From assembly GCA_001939145.1 (NCBI GenBank), contig LSRX01000134.1:148215-212214 (forward strand): a stretch of DNA of 64,000 nucleotides. The letters are read 5' to 3'. The DNA is from Symbiodinium microadriaticum. Lineage: Eukaryota; Sar; Dinophyceae; Suessiales; Symbiodiniaceae. The position numbers and the translations under genes are program-made. The notes beneath the pieces are model-generated. The model saw nothing but the letters and a program-made list of their open reading frames with translations. It was not told the DNA's origin and searched no databases. Position 1 is the first letter of the stretch, and every line of letters begins with the position of its first letter. Positions 1 to 11,100 of the stretch are shown one piece after another.

Positions 1-116
1 ATACATACATATATATATATATATATACATATATATATTTATATATATACACATATATATATACATATATATATATATATACATATACATATGTATATAC
101 ATATATATATATATAG
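1..116. repeat. AT-rich (TA/CATA)n microsatellite
   Basis: Nearly pure alternating TA with CATA interruptions. No coding content. Confidence 0.95.
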
Positions 117-1249
117 CAACTGAACTGCAGTCGCGCGGCAATGCATCCCAGCCCGGATGTGTATGCCTGCCTCACGGCTAGGCTAGGCCATGTAGTTCAG
201 GCTTTCGGGCGAGATTCGGTGTGTAGTTTGTCTCTGCGAGCTTCGCGTATGAAGTGTAAACGCTTAGGTTCCAATTGCAGCCTTTAGGGGCTTCGGGTTT
301 GCGGCATCAAACTACAGTGCCCATCCGTAGGAAGACCCGAGAATCACGTCATGAAAGCCTAAACCCAAAACCCAAATCCCTAATTAAGCCCTAAACCCGG
401 GTTACCAGGTTACGGCCAGAGTAGCAACTATCTCAGAGCTTGGGTTAAGCACACAACCCTGTGCTGGAATCTGGAAAATTGAGCCTCGCCTGCCCGCCGA
501 TAAAGCCTAAACCGCACATGAGTAAATGATGATAAGGAGATCGAAAACAGCAGGATATTCGGGGCTCAGATACTCCTTAACCCGGATCCTGGACTCTCGA
601 CTAGGCTTGTAGCCCCAAAACCCTAAATCCTAAACCCCAAACCCAAAAGCCTAAAGCCTATGTAGTTTTCAATTGCTGAGGACTGTGGGCCTCAAGCTCC
701 AACCCTTCGACCGTATGAGGTGGGTGTCAAAACGTTTTGGGTTCCCAAGCTACAGGGCGCGGTATGAAGTGTATGGCGGGTTTTGGGTTCGGTTTTTTTT
801 GGGGGGGTTTTAGGTTTATAGGGTTTAGGGGTTTAGGGTTTATAGTGCCGAATGAAGAGTAGAATTGCGTCGGGTTCCACGGAGAACTACAACTTTGAAA
901 ACTACCCACATAGGCTTTCAGCTTTATCTGACTCTTCTGAGAGGGAGCAGTGCTTTTTTGGCATCCTCGTTGGAGCACGGTACTACTACAGTAGTACTTG
1001 GGGGCTTTGTCAGGCTGCCGTAATGCCTGAAAACAATTAGGGTATAGGGTTTAGGGTTACAGCAACACTCATCATGGCACTGCTGACAATTATTTTGATT
1101 CTCACACTGTGGACCCCGCAAACAATAATTGAAAGTAGACGGTATATCGGTAATGAAGTGGTTTGTCAGTGCGAGAACAGCAACTATAAACCAAGAACCC
1201 CGAAGCTAAAGCCCGAAAGCCAGAATTGCCTGGGTTTGGGGGTCTAACA
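117..1249. other. Repeat-rich non-coding stretch
   Basis: Unique GC-richer pieces (about 117-350 and 850-1020) alternate with telomere-like runs at 361-410, 620-660 and 780-845. A 62-codon plus-strand frame at 852-1037 has a plausible composition but no recognisable family. I make no gene call here. Confidence 0.5.
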
Positions 1250-1349
1250 TACGGTTCACAATATAAATCCTGCCTTAAATAAGGAATTTACCGTAACTCC
1301 CATCGTGTAGGGTCCTTAAGGAAATGCAGGATCTATATCACCAACAGTA
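1250..1349. mobile_element. MITE-like palindromic element, family A (copy 1)
   Basis: About 100 bp with terminal inverted repeats of the form TACNGTTGATGATATAAATC, ending in the complementary arm and carrying CTTAAGG inside. Six further copies occur in this window (2300, 7244, 15358, 16008, 17594, 32001). It has no coding capacity, so it is presumably a non-autonomous DNA transposon. This copy is diverged. Confidence 0.7.
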
Positions 1350-1908
1350 GGATTGCATAAGAGTCCAGCAGAACATACGACACATTAGCAACACCCCCTT
1401 TATCGTCCCGGCAAAATTCTTACATATTATGCCCATACCCTATAGACCCCAAACCCTGTAATATGCCCAAACCCGAAGCCCCAAACCCTAAACCCTGAAC
1501 CCTGAACCCCAAACCCCTAAACCCTAAACCCCCAAACCCTAAACCCTGAACCCTGAACCCCAAACCCCTAAACCCTAAACCCCAAGCCCCAAAACAAGCG
1601 CAAGCGACTTTTTGCCAGCATAGCTGGCCAAAATACGGGAGCCCCCCATTCCTCTAAACGCTTCGAGGCGAGAACGGGCTTCGTTTAATTAGGGTTCCTT
1701 TAAAGGGCTTTAGGGTTCAGGGTTTAAGGGGTCCTACGAGGGTTATTCCTACGGATTTTGGAGTTTCGGGCTTACGGCTTGGGTTTTGGAGTTTAGGTGT
1801 TATAGGGCTTAGGAGTAGGGTCTGGGAATGAGGCTTTGGTACTGTAGGGCTTGACTTGTGGGGTTCAGGGTCGATTTTAGGGCTTCTGGGGCTGAGGGCT
1901 CCAACTGC

Positions 1909-1952
1909 CTCGGCCGCAGTGGCCATCACATCGATGTGGCTGATCAAAGAAT
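1909..1952 (-). CDS. Micro-exon, C-terminal part of sulfurase-like gene or a separate gene
   Basis: Bounded by an AG acceptor and a GC donor. It reads S-L-I-S-H-I-D-V-M-A-T-A-A-E in one frame. The serine, MAT and acidic spacing resemble the C-terminal strand and helix of molybdenum cofactor sulfurases (consensus S-V-R-I-S-F-G-Y-M-S-T). A sulfatase C-terminal segment would also fit. It lies downstream of the better supported sulfurase exons on the same strand. Confidence 0.35.
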
Positions 1953-2299
1953 CTTGGCAGCCGGGGGTGTACTTGGAGGTTCATAGGACTTCGTAAGTAC
2001 AGTGCTAAATACCTCAATATTGGGCTTATAACCTATTACAATTATAGTGATCTTACATATCCCTAAACCCTAAACCCTAAGCCCTTGATAACCCTAGTTA
2101 CTGAGTTCCATGACCCTTCATTATGTCGACCTCAGACCCCTGTTAAAACCCTTAGAGGGTCCCTTGAAACCCTAAAGGTACCCCTGAAATGAGTCCCCTA
2201 AACCCTACTTACCGAGCCCCCATGATTCTTTAAGTCGTCGGTGTTGCGGTCACCTTTGGGGCCTCAGCAGTTCGACCCGGGCTTTGGGGCAGGTTCTAC

Positions 2300-2411
2300 T
2301 ACTGTTGATAGTCTAAATCCTGCATTACCTTATAAGGACCCTAAGCGATGGGAAAAATAACAGGGTATATTCCTTGTCATGGGTAATGCAGTATTTATGT
2401 CGTCAACCGTA
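2300..2411. mobile_element. MITE-like palindromic element, family A (copy 2)
   Basis: It starts TACTGTTGATAG and ends GTCGTCAACCGTA. The inner arms read ATCCTGCATTACCTTA and GGGTAATGCAGTATTTAT. Clear member of the 7-copy family. Confidence 0.8.
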
Positions 2412-3056
2412 TCACTCCGAGCCCTATGTCTGGGAATTCCAGAAAAGAAGTGCCCCAAGTATTAACCCCAAGCAATCAGGATCCTAAGTATGAGGTGAAA
2501 TATATGGATTGCACACCACGACTGAAGGTAGGACGGCTTAGGTTTGGAGGGCATAGGGATTCAAGTCTGCGTAGGAAGCCTAGCTACCCATAAAGTAGAT
2601 AACTGTCCCCGGCCCGCATCAAAATGCAATATAGCGTGACAATATAATTACATATGGTTTAACAATTGGGGTGTTAGGTCCAATATGGGAGTCTAAACAA
2701 ATATAATATAGCGTTTTGGAGTTTATTAACTGTACTATTTCCTGAGCCATACCTTGAATCGACTCGACGTCGACTTCAAAGCAACGCATTTAAATGTACC
2801 GCAGTCGTGGGTTTAATTACGGGAAACCTAAGCCCCAGTTTGGGGCTCTGGGTTTAGGCTTGTAGGGGTTTAGGGCTTGGGGTTAGCTAGGCTGCCAAGC
2901 AGCACTCAAGGTATCTGCTGCGAAGTTTCGGCAAGTCTAAAGCGGGAACTGGAGGATCTGTTTCAATGTAATTAAAAATAGACCCTGCGCCCTGAACTCC
3001 TCAAGCCGTCCAGAAACAAAACTGAAAAACTCTGAATCCGATCAACCCTGAATCCT
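2412..3056. other. Non-coding spacer
   Basis: Contains a telomere-like run at 2824-2885 and a unique GC-richer island at 2885-2960. The island has open frames on both strands but no family I can name. Confidence 0.5.
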
Positions 3057-3160
3057 ATGCTGGGCTCTTGTTATAAGGAACATACTTAAGTTGCCATAAG
3101 GAAACCATGATCTGAATAATGGTAGATTAATTAAAGCCCCTTAACAAGAGCCCAGTATGC
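3057..3160. mobile_element. MITE-like palindromic element, family F
   Basis: Terminal arms TGCTGGGCTCTTGTTATAAG and CTTAACAAGAGCCCAGTATG are inverted complements around a short AT-rich centre. Only one copy was seen in the window. No coding capacity. Confidence 0.7.
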
Positions 3161-3370
3161 AACCACTGAACTTCTGGTTCTTCTTCCCGAAAACCGAAGC
3201 CTCCGTACCCTTTACGACAGGGCTTAGGGTTTAGGGTATATGCCACACACCATTGCACCAGTAATCATGCTTTAGCGCTTAGGGCTCCGGGCACTTAGCC
3301 GCCACTGCAGCTGTGTTCTGGGTCCACGGCCTATACACCTCCAATGCCCAACGAGAATTAATCACAGCGC

Positions 3371-3389
3371 TGAGCCAAAGCCACTTCAC
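3371..3389 (-). CDS. Sulfurase-like gene, micro-exon (EVALAQ)
   Basis: 19 nt between an AG acceptor and a GC donor, reading E-V-A-L-A-Q. It fits the segment after the NFNV strand in molybdenum cofactor sulfurases (consensus V-G-Y-x-E-V-x-x-L-A). The short length makes this weak on its own. The incoming phase agrees with the exon at 3682-3725. Confidence 0.35.
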
Positions 3390-3681
3390 CTCTCAACCCC
3401 CAGCACGCTAAATTCTCTCACCTGCGACCCTCACCCCCAAAACTCCCAACTCCTGCAACTCTGAAATTTTTTGGTAATTCCTACTGTGAAACTTCCCCAA
3501 ACCCTAAACTGGAAAGCGTGTCTGCGGTACTCGTCAACATCGAACCGAGCCACCACCCATATGAAAGCCCTACACCCTGAACCTTAATCCCCAAAGCCCT
3601 AAATCACAAAACCCTTCACCCCTAAACCCCCTTAATCACTTCTGACAACGAGCTCCGAGCAAACCCTTAAGAACGAGTCGC

Positions 3682-3725
3682 TGTCTGCGCGGAGCACATT
3701 GAAATTGACGATGGGGCCCTGGCCA
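3682..3725 (-). CDS. Sulfurase-like gene, exon with QGPIVNFNVL
   Basis: Reads G-Q-G-P-I-V-N-F-N-V-L-R-A-D, an almost exact match to the Q-G-P-I-I-N-F-N-V-L strand characteristic of molybdenum cofactor sulfurase aminotransferase domains. The end is a GC donor. The start could instead be at 3718, after a second AG. It lies downstream of the exon at 4934-4999, as the protein order requires. About 15 residues between them are not located. Confidence 0.75.
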
Positions 3726-4933
3726 CTGGTTGGGCGTATGGTTTAGGCTTTCTGGGTCAGGGCTTGCGGCGTATGGGGGTGTAGCTGAAGCCTACACCTT
3801 TAGCTTCAATACCCTTAATAGGGTGGTTCTTTGAGAGCACCTCTAGGGTGCTATACGTCGAGAGGGGCCTGTTATTCAAACCCCGAGCCCCAAACCCTCA
3901 CCCGGAGGCTGCCACATTTTGAGGCTTTTGGTACAACAAGCCTTGCCATACATAAGATCTGTCATGACTCTTTTGGAGGTTCTGAGTTCTTATTGTTGGC
4001 TGCAGGGTTTGGGGTTCAGGATGGTTTAGGGTTTAGGGAGTTGCTCAATCCTTGGAACATCCTGGACCGCCGGACGAAGGAGAAACACAAAAGATAATGT
4101 CCCCGCGCCTAAACCCGGAACTCCAGAACACTAACTGGCTCGACCGCAGCCACCCGAGCAGGATGCAAGGAGCCTTTCAATTTCTATTTCCACGGCTTCA
4201 GTAGTTTTCGTTCGGACGGCAACGCCAGAGTCATGACGGAACCTGAATAGGAAGCCCATGTAAGAAGGTCTAAAATCTCCTAAATATAGATCCGACTACT
4301 TCGCGGATCTGGAACCAGGGTCTCTTCATCAGCTTCCTACAATACCATACAAACACAAGGCTTCCCCATTCAACTCCTTGTGGAAAAAGCAGAAAATCAA
4401 AGCGATGCTGGCCTGAACAAGCTTTCCACTCTCGTCTGCACCTCTGTTTCGACTGTACATAGCGATCACCTGGGCTTGGTTTGGGGTTTAACAGGGGATC
4501 CAAAAACCTACTGATTACAATTATGCCCTTAAACAAAGGGTCACAACACTATTATGTTGCAGGGTTTGGGGAAACTCGAAGAGTTTATAACACAACACCC
4601 CTAAACCCTTGCATGAACATACTCATACAGGGTTTAGGCTTAAGTCAGGGTATTGGGCTCTCTGGGTGGATGGCTACTCATACTCAAAGGGTTTGGAACG
4701 TTTAGAAAGCCAACCCCTATTTAGTCGAGGCACTATTCAACTTGTAACTACTCATGAACCTTCAAGTAGCCGTGATGTCCGCACTTTTCCTGTGGGTTTG
4801 CAATCCTTCTCGGTAATTATGTCACACATGTGTCAATTTAGGTTGTCACCCACCGCAAAAGCCTGAAACCAAAACCCAAAACCCTAAACCCTGAACCCTA
4901 AAACCCCAAAGCCCTAAACTTATTGCAACCCAC

Positions 4934-4999
4934 TGGCAGGGCTGCCATCGCTATGCTGCAGATCAACAAGCTGGCTGTGAAGTTCGGCTGCCAGGCAGC
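4934..4999 (-). CDS. Sulfurase-like gene, exon with HSDGSP turn
   Basis: 66 nt, AG acceptor and GT donor. Translation C-L-A-A-E-L-H-S-Q-L-V-D-L-Q-H-S-D-G-S-P aligns residue for residue in spacing with the family segment L-A-x-Y-x-x-x-x-L-x-x-L-x-Y-x-N-G-x-P. A plus-strand reading is also open here, but collinearity with the other minus-strand exons favours this one. Confidence 0.6.
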
Positions 5000-5627
5000 C
5001 TCGGCTTTCCCCGGAATTCCGAGTTATTTTAAAGGTGCCTGTTTTAGGGTTTATTTAGGGTTAAAGGGTTTATGGTTTAGGGTTTAGGGTTTAGGCTAAA
5101 AGGGGTTTGGGGTTTAGGGGTTTCTCGGCTGAAAGGTTTAAATTAACGTTTACGTTTCAAGGTGTTACTTGGACGTTCATGGGATTCAGTGACTGAAAGG
5201 GCTCCCTCGAGGGTTCCAGTAAGGGTTGTAGAAAGGTGTTTATAAATGCACCATAGGCCTACTTCGAGGTTCATGGGACTGAGTAAAAAAACACGAATGA
5301 AGACTTCAACTGGGGTAAAGACATGTCATGACTAACTACAATTATAAATACCGTGGTTCTGGCTCTGGCTACTAAGTCCTATGAATTTTGAGGTATAAGG
5401 GTGCTATAAGCTATTGAAGGTTTACGATATCGATACAAGTTCCTTTTCCGGGTTTTTGTAGGTGCTTGATGAGTGTACAACAACATATATTTAGGCAGGC
5501 TACAGGGTTCACGGGTCCATGCGCCTACATTTGGTATATACTTCCTTCCCTAAAACCGAAGCTTAAGTACCTCACTTCGGGGGGCTTTCGGAGGAATATC
5601 TTGTATTTATGGTGTTGTCTGCCAAGC

Positions 5628-5640
5628 AGTGCTTCGCAAG
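5628..5640 (-). CDS. Possible sulfurase-like micro-exon (LAKHC)
   Basis: L-A-K-H then a GC donor in phase 1. The next exon at 4999 supplies the missing two bases. The histidine would correspond to the I-x-x-H segment before the exon above. The upstream boundary is uncertain and the exon may be longer, as the frame is open to about 5660. Confidence 0.3.
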
Positions 5641-5699
5641 CTCCCGTTGAAGGGCGGGGGGAGGCACACCTTTAACCTGAGGGACTTGGTTTCGAGGTA

Positions 5700-7243
5700 T
5701 CGGAAGTTTAACGTTTAAGGAACTGGGGTTGATACGTGTAGTTAAAGATTAACCGGCGGGGTTTTGAGCATCGGGCTTAAGGTTATGACGCTCAAGTTCT
5801 GTCAGCGTTGGATAGCTGCCCAAGAGCGAAAGTGATTGTGGAATAAGAATCATACGAAGAAATAAATGCAAATACTGTGAGCAACAGGCCAACATGCGAT
5901 CAAATAAAGTGTGACAACAAGTAGAGCAATTTGTGATTTTTTTGCGGCTAGCGACCGCGGACAAGCGCTGACTTATCAAACTTTCACCGTGACTCAAACA
6001 AATCTAACATGCAAAACTTGTGTCTTGAAAACCTGAAACATGCAGAATCGATGTGGGAAGCGACTTGTCGGCATTAAAAGCCTAGGGCCTAAGTCTTCCG
6101 ACCCTGTTCGCACATTGTTTACGTCAGGGCTTCCAAAAACGCAGGATTCGCAGTTTTAGCAGAAAGGTGGACTTCTAGAGTTTAAGGTTTGTGGTCTGAT
6201 GTTTAAAGAATCAAAGTTCAAGCCCTCAGGTTGGCTTGTAGGGTTTGGGCTTTGGGTTTAGTGTTTGGGGCTTGGGGTTTAGGGTTTAGGGTTTGTGTTT
6301 GGGGTTTAGGTTGTAGGATAGCGGTTCAGCAGCCGGGACTCGATGGCTGGCATGCTGGATTGAGGCAAGGGTTAGATTTCAACCCCGGCAGGCATATATA
6401 CTGTACCTACCACAACAGCCTATGGACATATGGATCCCATAAAACCCCGTAGTGAGCCCTGGGCGCTGTCTGCAGAGCCATTACCGCTATGCACATTCTT
6501 GCTTGGAGATGCCCGACATGCCGACCTTGCTCCTGCTGCTTGTGTTGATTGTCTTGCACATGCTCCTCGTGTGTGTTGTATCCGTACTATGATCAATGTG
6601 TCGCCGCCGTTGTGACGGCTGCTGCCCTTGTTTTCTGTCGAGTGTTTCTGTTAGTTCTGCGATCTCAGCAACATCGGTTGATGCAGAACCTGCTTATTGG
6701 TACCACGGGAGCCGTGCTTGGGCCTACTGCTAGGAGTTGGAGCACTCTGCCGGGCAGCGGGTGTGCTGCTCAATCGCCGCCATGCCTGTGTGAGAACGGC
6801 AGCCTAACATGTGCACCGCCTGTTTACTCCCAAGCTCAAGCCCGCAAGCCTCAAATAACAAAGGTCCAAACCCAGAAGCCTGATGCCCAGTAGGTCACTG
6901 CGGTTTGGCCCTAAATCCCTGAACCCTAACACCCTAAACGCTAAACCCCTAAACCCCCAAACCCCTAAACCCTAAAAACCCCTAAACTTCTAAACCCCAA
7001 ACCCCTAAACCCCTCATTAAACCCCTAAACCCCTGACCCCCAAACCCCTAAACACCTAAACCCTCAACCCTTATAACCCTTAAACCCTAAGTGGAGTTTA
7101 GATGCTCAGAGGCTCCGTGGGGCGATGAGTGGCTGTTGGGGTACGGTTTAGAGTTTAGGGTTTAGTATCTACCCCTGAGCCGTAGAAGCCCTACCTGCAG
7201 CCCCTCGTCTACGATTCATTACTATGGCTTCTATATTTATAGA
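5700..7243. other. Non-coding stretch with one unique island
   Basis: AT-rich unique DNA at 5700-6200, telomere-like runs at 6230-6310 and 6905-7095, and a GC-richer unique island at about 6440-6880. The island has competing open frames on both strands. One plus-strand frame begins with a strongly hydrophobic stretch from about 6509 and is then broken by TGA. No family is recognised. Confidence 0.5.
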
Positions 7244-7348
7244 TACGGTTGATGATATAAATCCTGCAATAACCATAATAAGGAACATACCATAATTCAC
7301 ATATTTCAGGGTCCTTAAGGTAATGCAAGATTTATATCATCAACAGTA
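7244..7348. mobile_element. MITE-like palindromic element, family A (copy 3)
   Basis: Starts TACGGTTGATGATATAAATC and ends with the inverted arm GATTTATATCATCAACAGTA. Inner CCTTAAGGTAATGCA arm present. One of the best preserved copies. Confidence 0.9.
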
Positions 7349-8101
7349 GTTCCTTAAAAAAAAAGTAGGTCTTTTGGGCCACAGATAAGCCCTCAGGCAG
7401 AGGATACATAAACCTACATGGAACCCTTCTCATACCCTTGTAGAACCCATCGGCCCCAGATAGCCCTTTCCCCGCACCCCTTAACCTCTAAGCATACCCA
7501 TAAACACCCCTAGAGGAACCCTTCAAACCAAAAGGAGCAACTCAAAGGACCCCTGCATGGAAGCCTTAAAGGCACCCCGAAAGAGAACCTTCAACTCTAT
7601 ATCACTAAACACTAAACTCCCAGAGTACCCTTATAGGAAGCCTTCAAGGATACCTTAAAGGGGACCCTGAAACAAAAACCTTAAACCTAAACCCTCAACC
7701 CCTAAAGGAAGCCTTGGAGAGGGTCCAGCCTCCAACTCTCTGCAAGGCCTCAAAGCCGTGCCGGAGCGAGGCGATGCCCAGAAAGGCCACTGTGCCGTCC
7801 TTTCTGGTTTTTGGGCCTTAAAGGAACCCTTTTGAAACGAAGCCTTTTAAATAAGCCCCTTAAAGGAACCCTTCTAAAGGAACCCTTGCAGGTTAAGGGT
7901 ACCACATGGCATTGGGGCTCTGGGGACTGTAGCGTCGCAAAGGTAAGGTGTGACCGCACAGCTGCGCCCACGAAGAGGGGTACGACAGCTGACTCCCGAC
8001 ACACAGCAAGGGGCACGCCCACTTGTTGTCCACCGAGATGTGCAGGCAGCGTCATGGCTCAGGTCTTTCACTGGCCACCGGATGCTTGCACAAGGCCGCA
8101 G
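7349..8101. other. GGAACCCTTTAA-type repeats and retrotransposon 3' flank
   Basis: Degenerate AAGGAACCCTTNNAAGG motifs fill 7430-7880. The same motif family recurs at 12890-13040, 13760-13920, 29280-29350 and 37430-37470. The 7880-8101 part is unique and follows the stop codon of the retrotransposon ORF, so it is probably its 3' untranslated region. No poly(A) or poly(T) tail or clear 3' boundary was seen. Confidence 0.5.
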
Positions 8102-11100
8102 TTAGAAAAAAGCCAGTCGGAGGCACGTGCCCACGTAGTTCTGAGCTTCCAGCCACGTTGCTGGCGTGCCAAACAAAGTGCGAAAGAAGGCTATGCTCAG
8201 TGACCTGTTCGGGCAGCCAGGAACCTTGTTGCAGAAAGTTGCAAAGGCTTCGGTTGTGACCGCACACTGGCACAGCAGATGCCCGATAGAAGCCTCGGGT
8301 TCCCCACAGGCTGGGCACGTCAAGTACAACGGCAGTTCTTTACAGCCAAAGAGCGGCAAAGGCCACCTCGCCGTGATGCGGACTAAACACCAAGCTCGAA
8401 AATTGAACCACATGACATTTGGTGTTTTCAAATGAAAGATCTCCCAGTCTAAGTTCAGAGTGTAGAAGCCCAAAGTTGCCAGCGAGCACCCAAAAACTGG
8501 AATGTCAAAAGACAGGCACTCAGCGAGATGTCTCCTGTCGTATTCCAGCAGCATCGGTCTAACAACTTCTTGGCGATATCTGCGCAGGATCCTTTTGCGG
8601 AGGAAAGCATCAGATCTAGCCGCACTGATCTCTTGACATGTGAAAAAACCGCAGCCCGACAGCGTTGGCAATGTGCAGTGCAGAGAAGCTTCCTGAAGCA
8701 GGGCCTTTACCTGAGTGAACCAAGACACGCAGGGCGCGGTTTGTAGGCATGCTGCAAGTCTCGCTGTGGGGTGATCCTCAGGAAGAAGCACAATCCTGGC
8801 ACGCGTCATGACCAGCTCGAGGAGCAAACAAGTTCCAAGTCTCATGTCCCAACCACACTGAGCCACAACCAAGTGGTGTCGAAGCTCTCGCTGGTATCTA
8901 CAGCCAAGGATCGCTTTGCCCCAGCGCCACTGCAGATGATTCAGCTTGCCCTGTACGCCAGGTACCAGGGCAATGAAAGCTGCAAGACACAGAATCACTG
9001 GGTGTAACCTGATGATGACCTGAGAAACTAAAACCGGAACCGAGAAACCCCCAGTTTCAGCCGTGTGGAACAAGTCTACGAACATGGACCACGCCCTTGC
9101 CAAAGTTGCGCGCAACAACGGCTCAAAGGTCAGGTCTTGATCAAACAAGACCCCGAGAATGGTTTTTTGCGAAACAACTTCGCAGTCTAAGGAGCATGGG
9201 TCAAGAGGCGGGCTACTTAGGAGCGCCATGGCACATGTCTTATTCTTGCCATAATGAAACTGCGACTTGGTGCGAGTCGCATACCGTGTGCAAGCTGAAG
9301 AAGCTGACTTGTTGACAACACATCTAACTGCACCAGGAGAGGAGCACGGAATTGTAGTGTCATCCACGTACTGCAGCGGCTCAATTGGACAGGAGCCGAG
9401 GGCATCAAGCAATGCACACCTGTCCGCAAAGCTAGGTAGCATCTCCAGAGCCTCCTGTACTTCACGAGCTTGCTGATGCGGTAAAAGCGCATCCTTTTGG
9501 AACCTCTCTAAGAAGGGCTTGAGAGTCTCCTGCTGAGGCATCGACGTGTAATCCAAATTTGGACCAGCTAAATCAACACATGACACTGCTCTCATGACAC
9601 TTCTAGGCAGCCAGGCACACACGCCATCCGGAAGAACACGACGAACTTCGTTCCGCAGCCCAGAAAGCAGGCAGTTGAAAACATGCACACTAAAGCGGCG
9701 ACCCTGGGCGATGCCACAGCCCAGAACAAAGACCTGAGAAAGTAGTCCATGAAGATGGACACACTGTCTGTCCAAAGAAAAAACATCATCAATCAGTAAC
9801 CAGTCGATGCCACAAACTCCTGCTTCTGAGCAGGCCAGTCTCATGTTGTTGAGCCTCGCAACGTCAAAGGCCCACTTCAAATCTAAGATTGCCAGGTACA
9901 GCGGCAGACCCTGATAATCTCGAACTTGGGCCAGCAACAGAATGGCGAGCAGCAGTAACTGAGTGCCAGAAACTCCTCCGACCTGGCACGGCCCTGCTAG
10001 CGCCTCCATCTTGAGGCGGTTGCGGTTTAACCACAAACCATCTACCAAATGCGCCATATCCGTGGTGAGGGAGATGGGGCGCAGGCACTGAATGCGCCGG
10101 ACTACCATGCTTCCTGATTTCCGTATATGGGCAAACTGTCTCAACGACCATATAGTGGAAGTGAGGCCCACATGCCTGGAAAGATTGGCCAAGCTCAAAA
10201 GCAGCTGCCTATGTAGTGTATTCTGTGCCTTCAGTAGCGCGAAACATCCATGAAGACATCTCTTGGAGGACTTGCACTTCTGCAAAACTCTTTCCAGTTC
10301 TGCCTCTGTGTAGGGTCCATCTTGCACATCACTCCATGCTGCTTGAGAAGCAACTGAGTCGCAGGAACTGAAGCCTCCAAGTCTGCGCACCTCAGCAACA
10401 GCAGTGTCAACTCGCCTTAGCAGTTCATTATCGGCAGGGAAATCATTATCAGCTCGCGCCATCATATCTTCCACGAGAGCTGACAGCATGTCGTCTTCCG
10501 AGAGACTCTGTCCAGTGTCTTCATCAAGCAAGCTGATGCGAAATTGGCTTTCCTTATTAAAAAAGGAAGACAAAAACTTCTCAGAAGCACCCCGATCCTG
10601 CTGTCGCAAACGAGCATACGAGTTCACAATGCGAAACTGTTCCTGTGCAGATGCCTCTTTGACCGCCGCTTTAAAATCCTCATGTGCTGCATAGTCGGAA
10701 GGGGAAAGCCTTCCACCTTCTGGACGACGAGCCCCGCGCACTTTTACAGCTCCAGCAATGTGACCTGCAATGACTACAAGGACATCTCTCGCCCAAGCTG
10801 CTGAATCAAGGATGGCTCGGCGTAGCTTTTTGGAGGTCGTCCCTCCAAACTGCGTGGGTCGCAAGTCAACACAGCCCAAGGCATCGGCAATGGTTTCCTC
10901 TAAAGTTTGCAGGGGCACCGAGATCTTGCTCAACGCTGCGTCCCAAACCTCCCCAGAGAGCCAAGAGATTCTACCAAGTGCGCCTGTGTAACAGCAGGAA
11001 ACTTGCAAACTTACCGAGGTGGAAACCAATCTATGGTCAGAACCCCCTAGTCGGTCAGGATACACATAGGCCTGCAGGTTGAGATGAGTCGGGACAAGGA

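Noticed and set aside
852..1040. 62-residue plus-strand ORF
   Set aside because: Plausible composition but no family, no supporting signals and opposite strand to all recognised genes. Left unannotated as a gene.
2260..2300. GTTCGACCC as a T-loop of a tRNA
   Set aside because: No stem pairing or acceptor arm.
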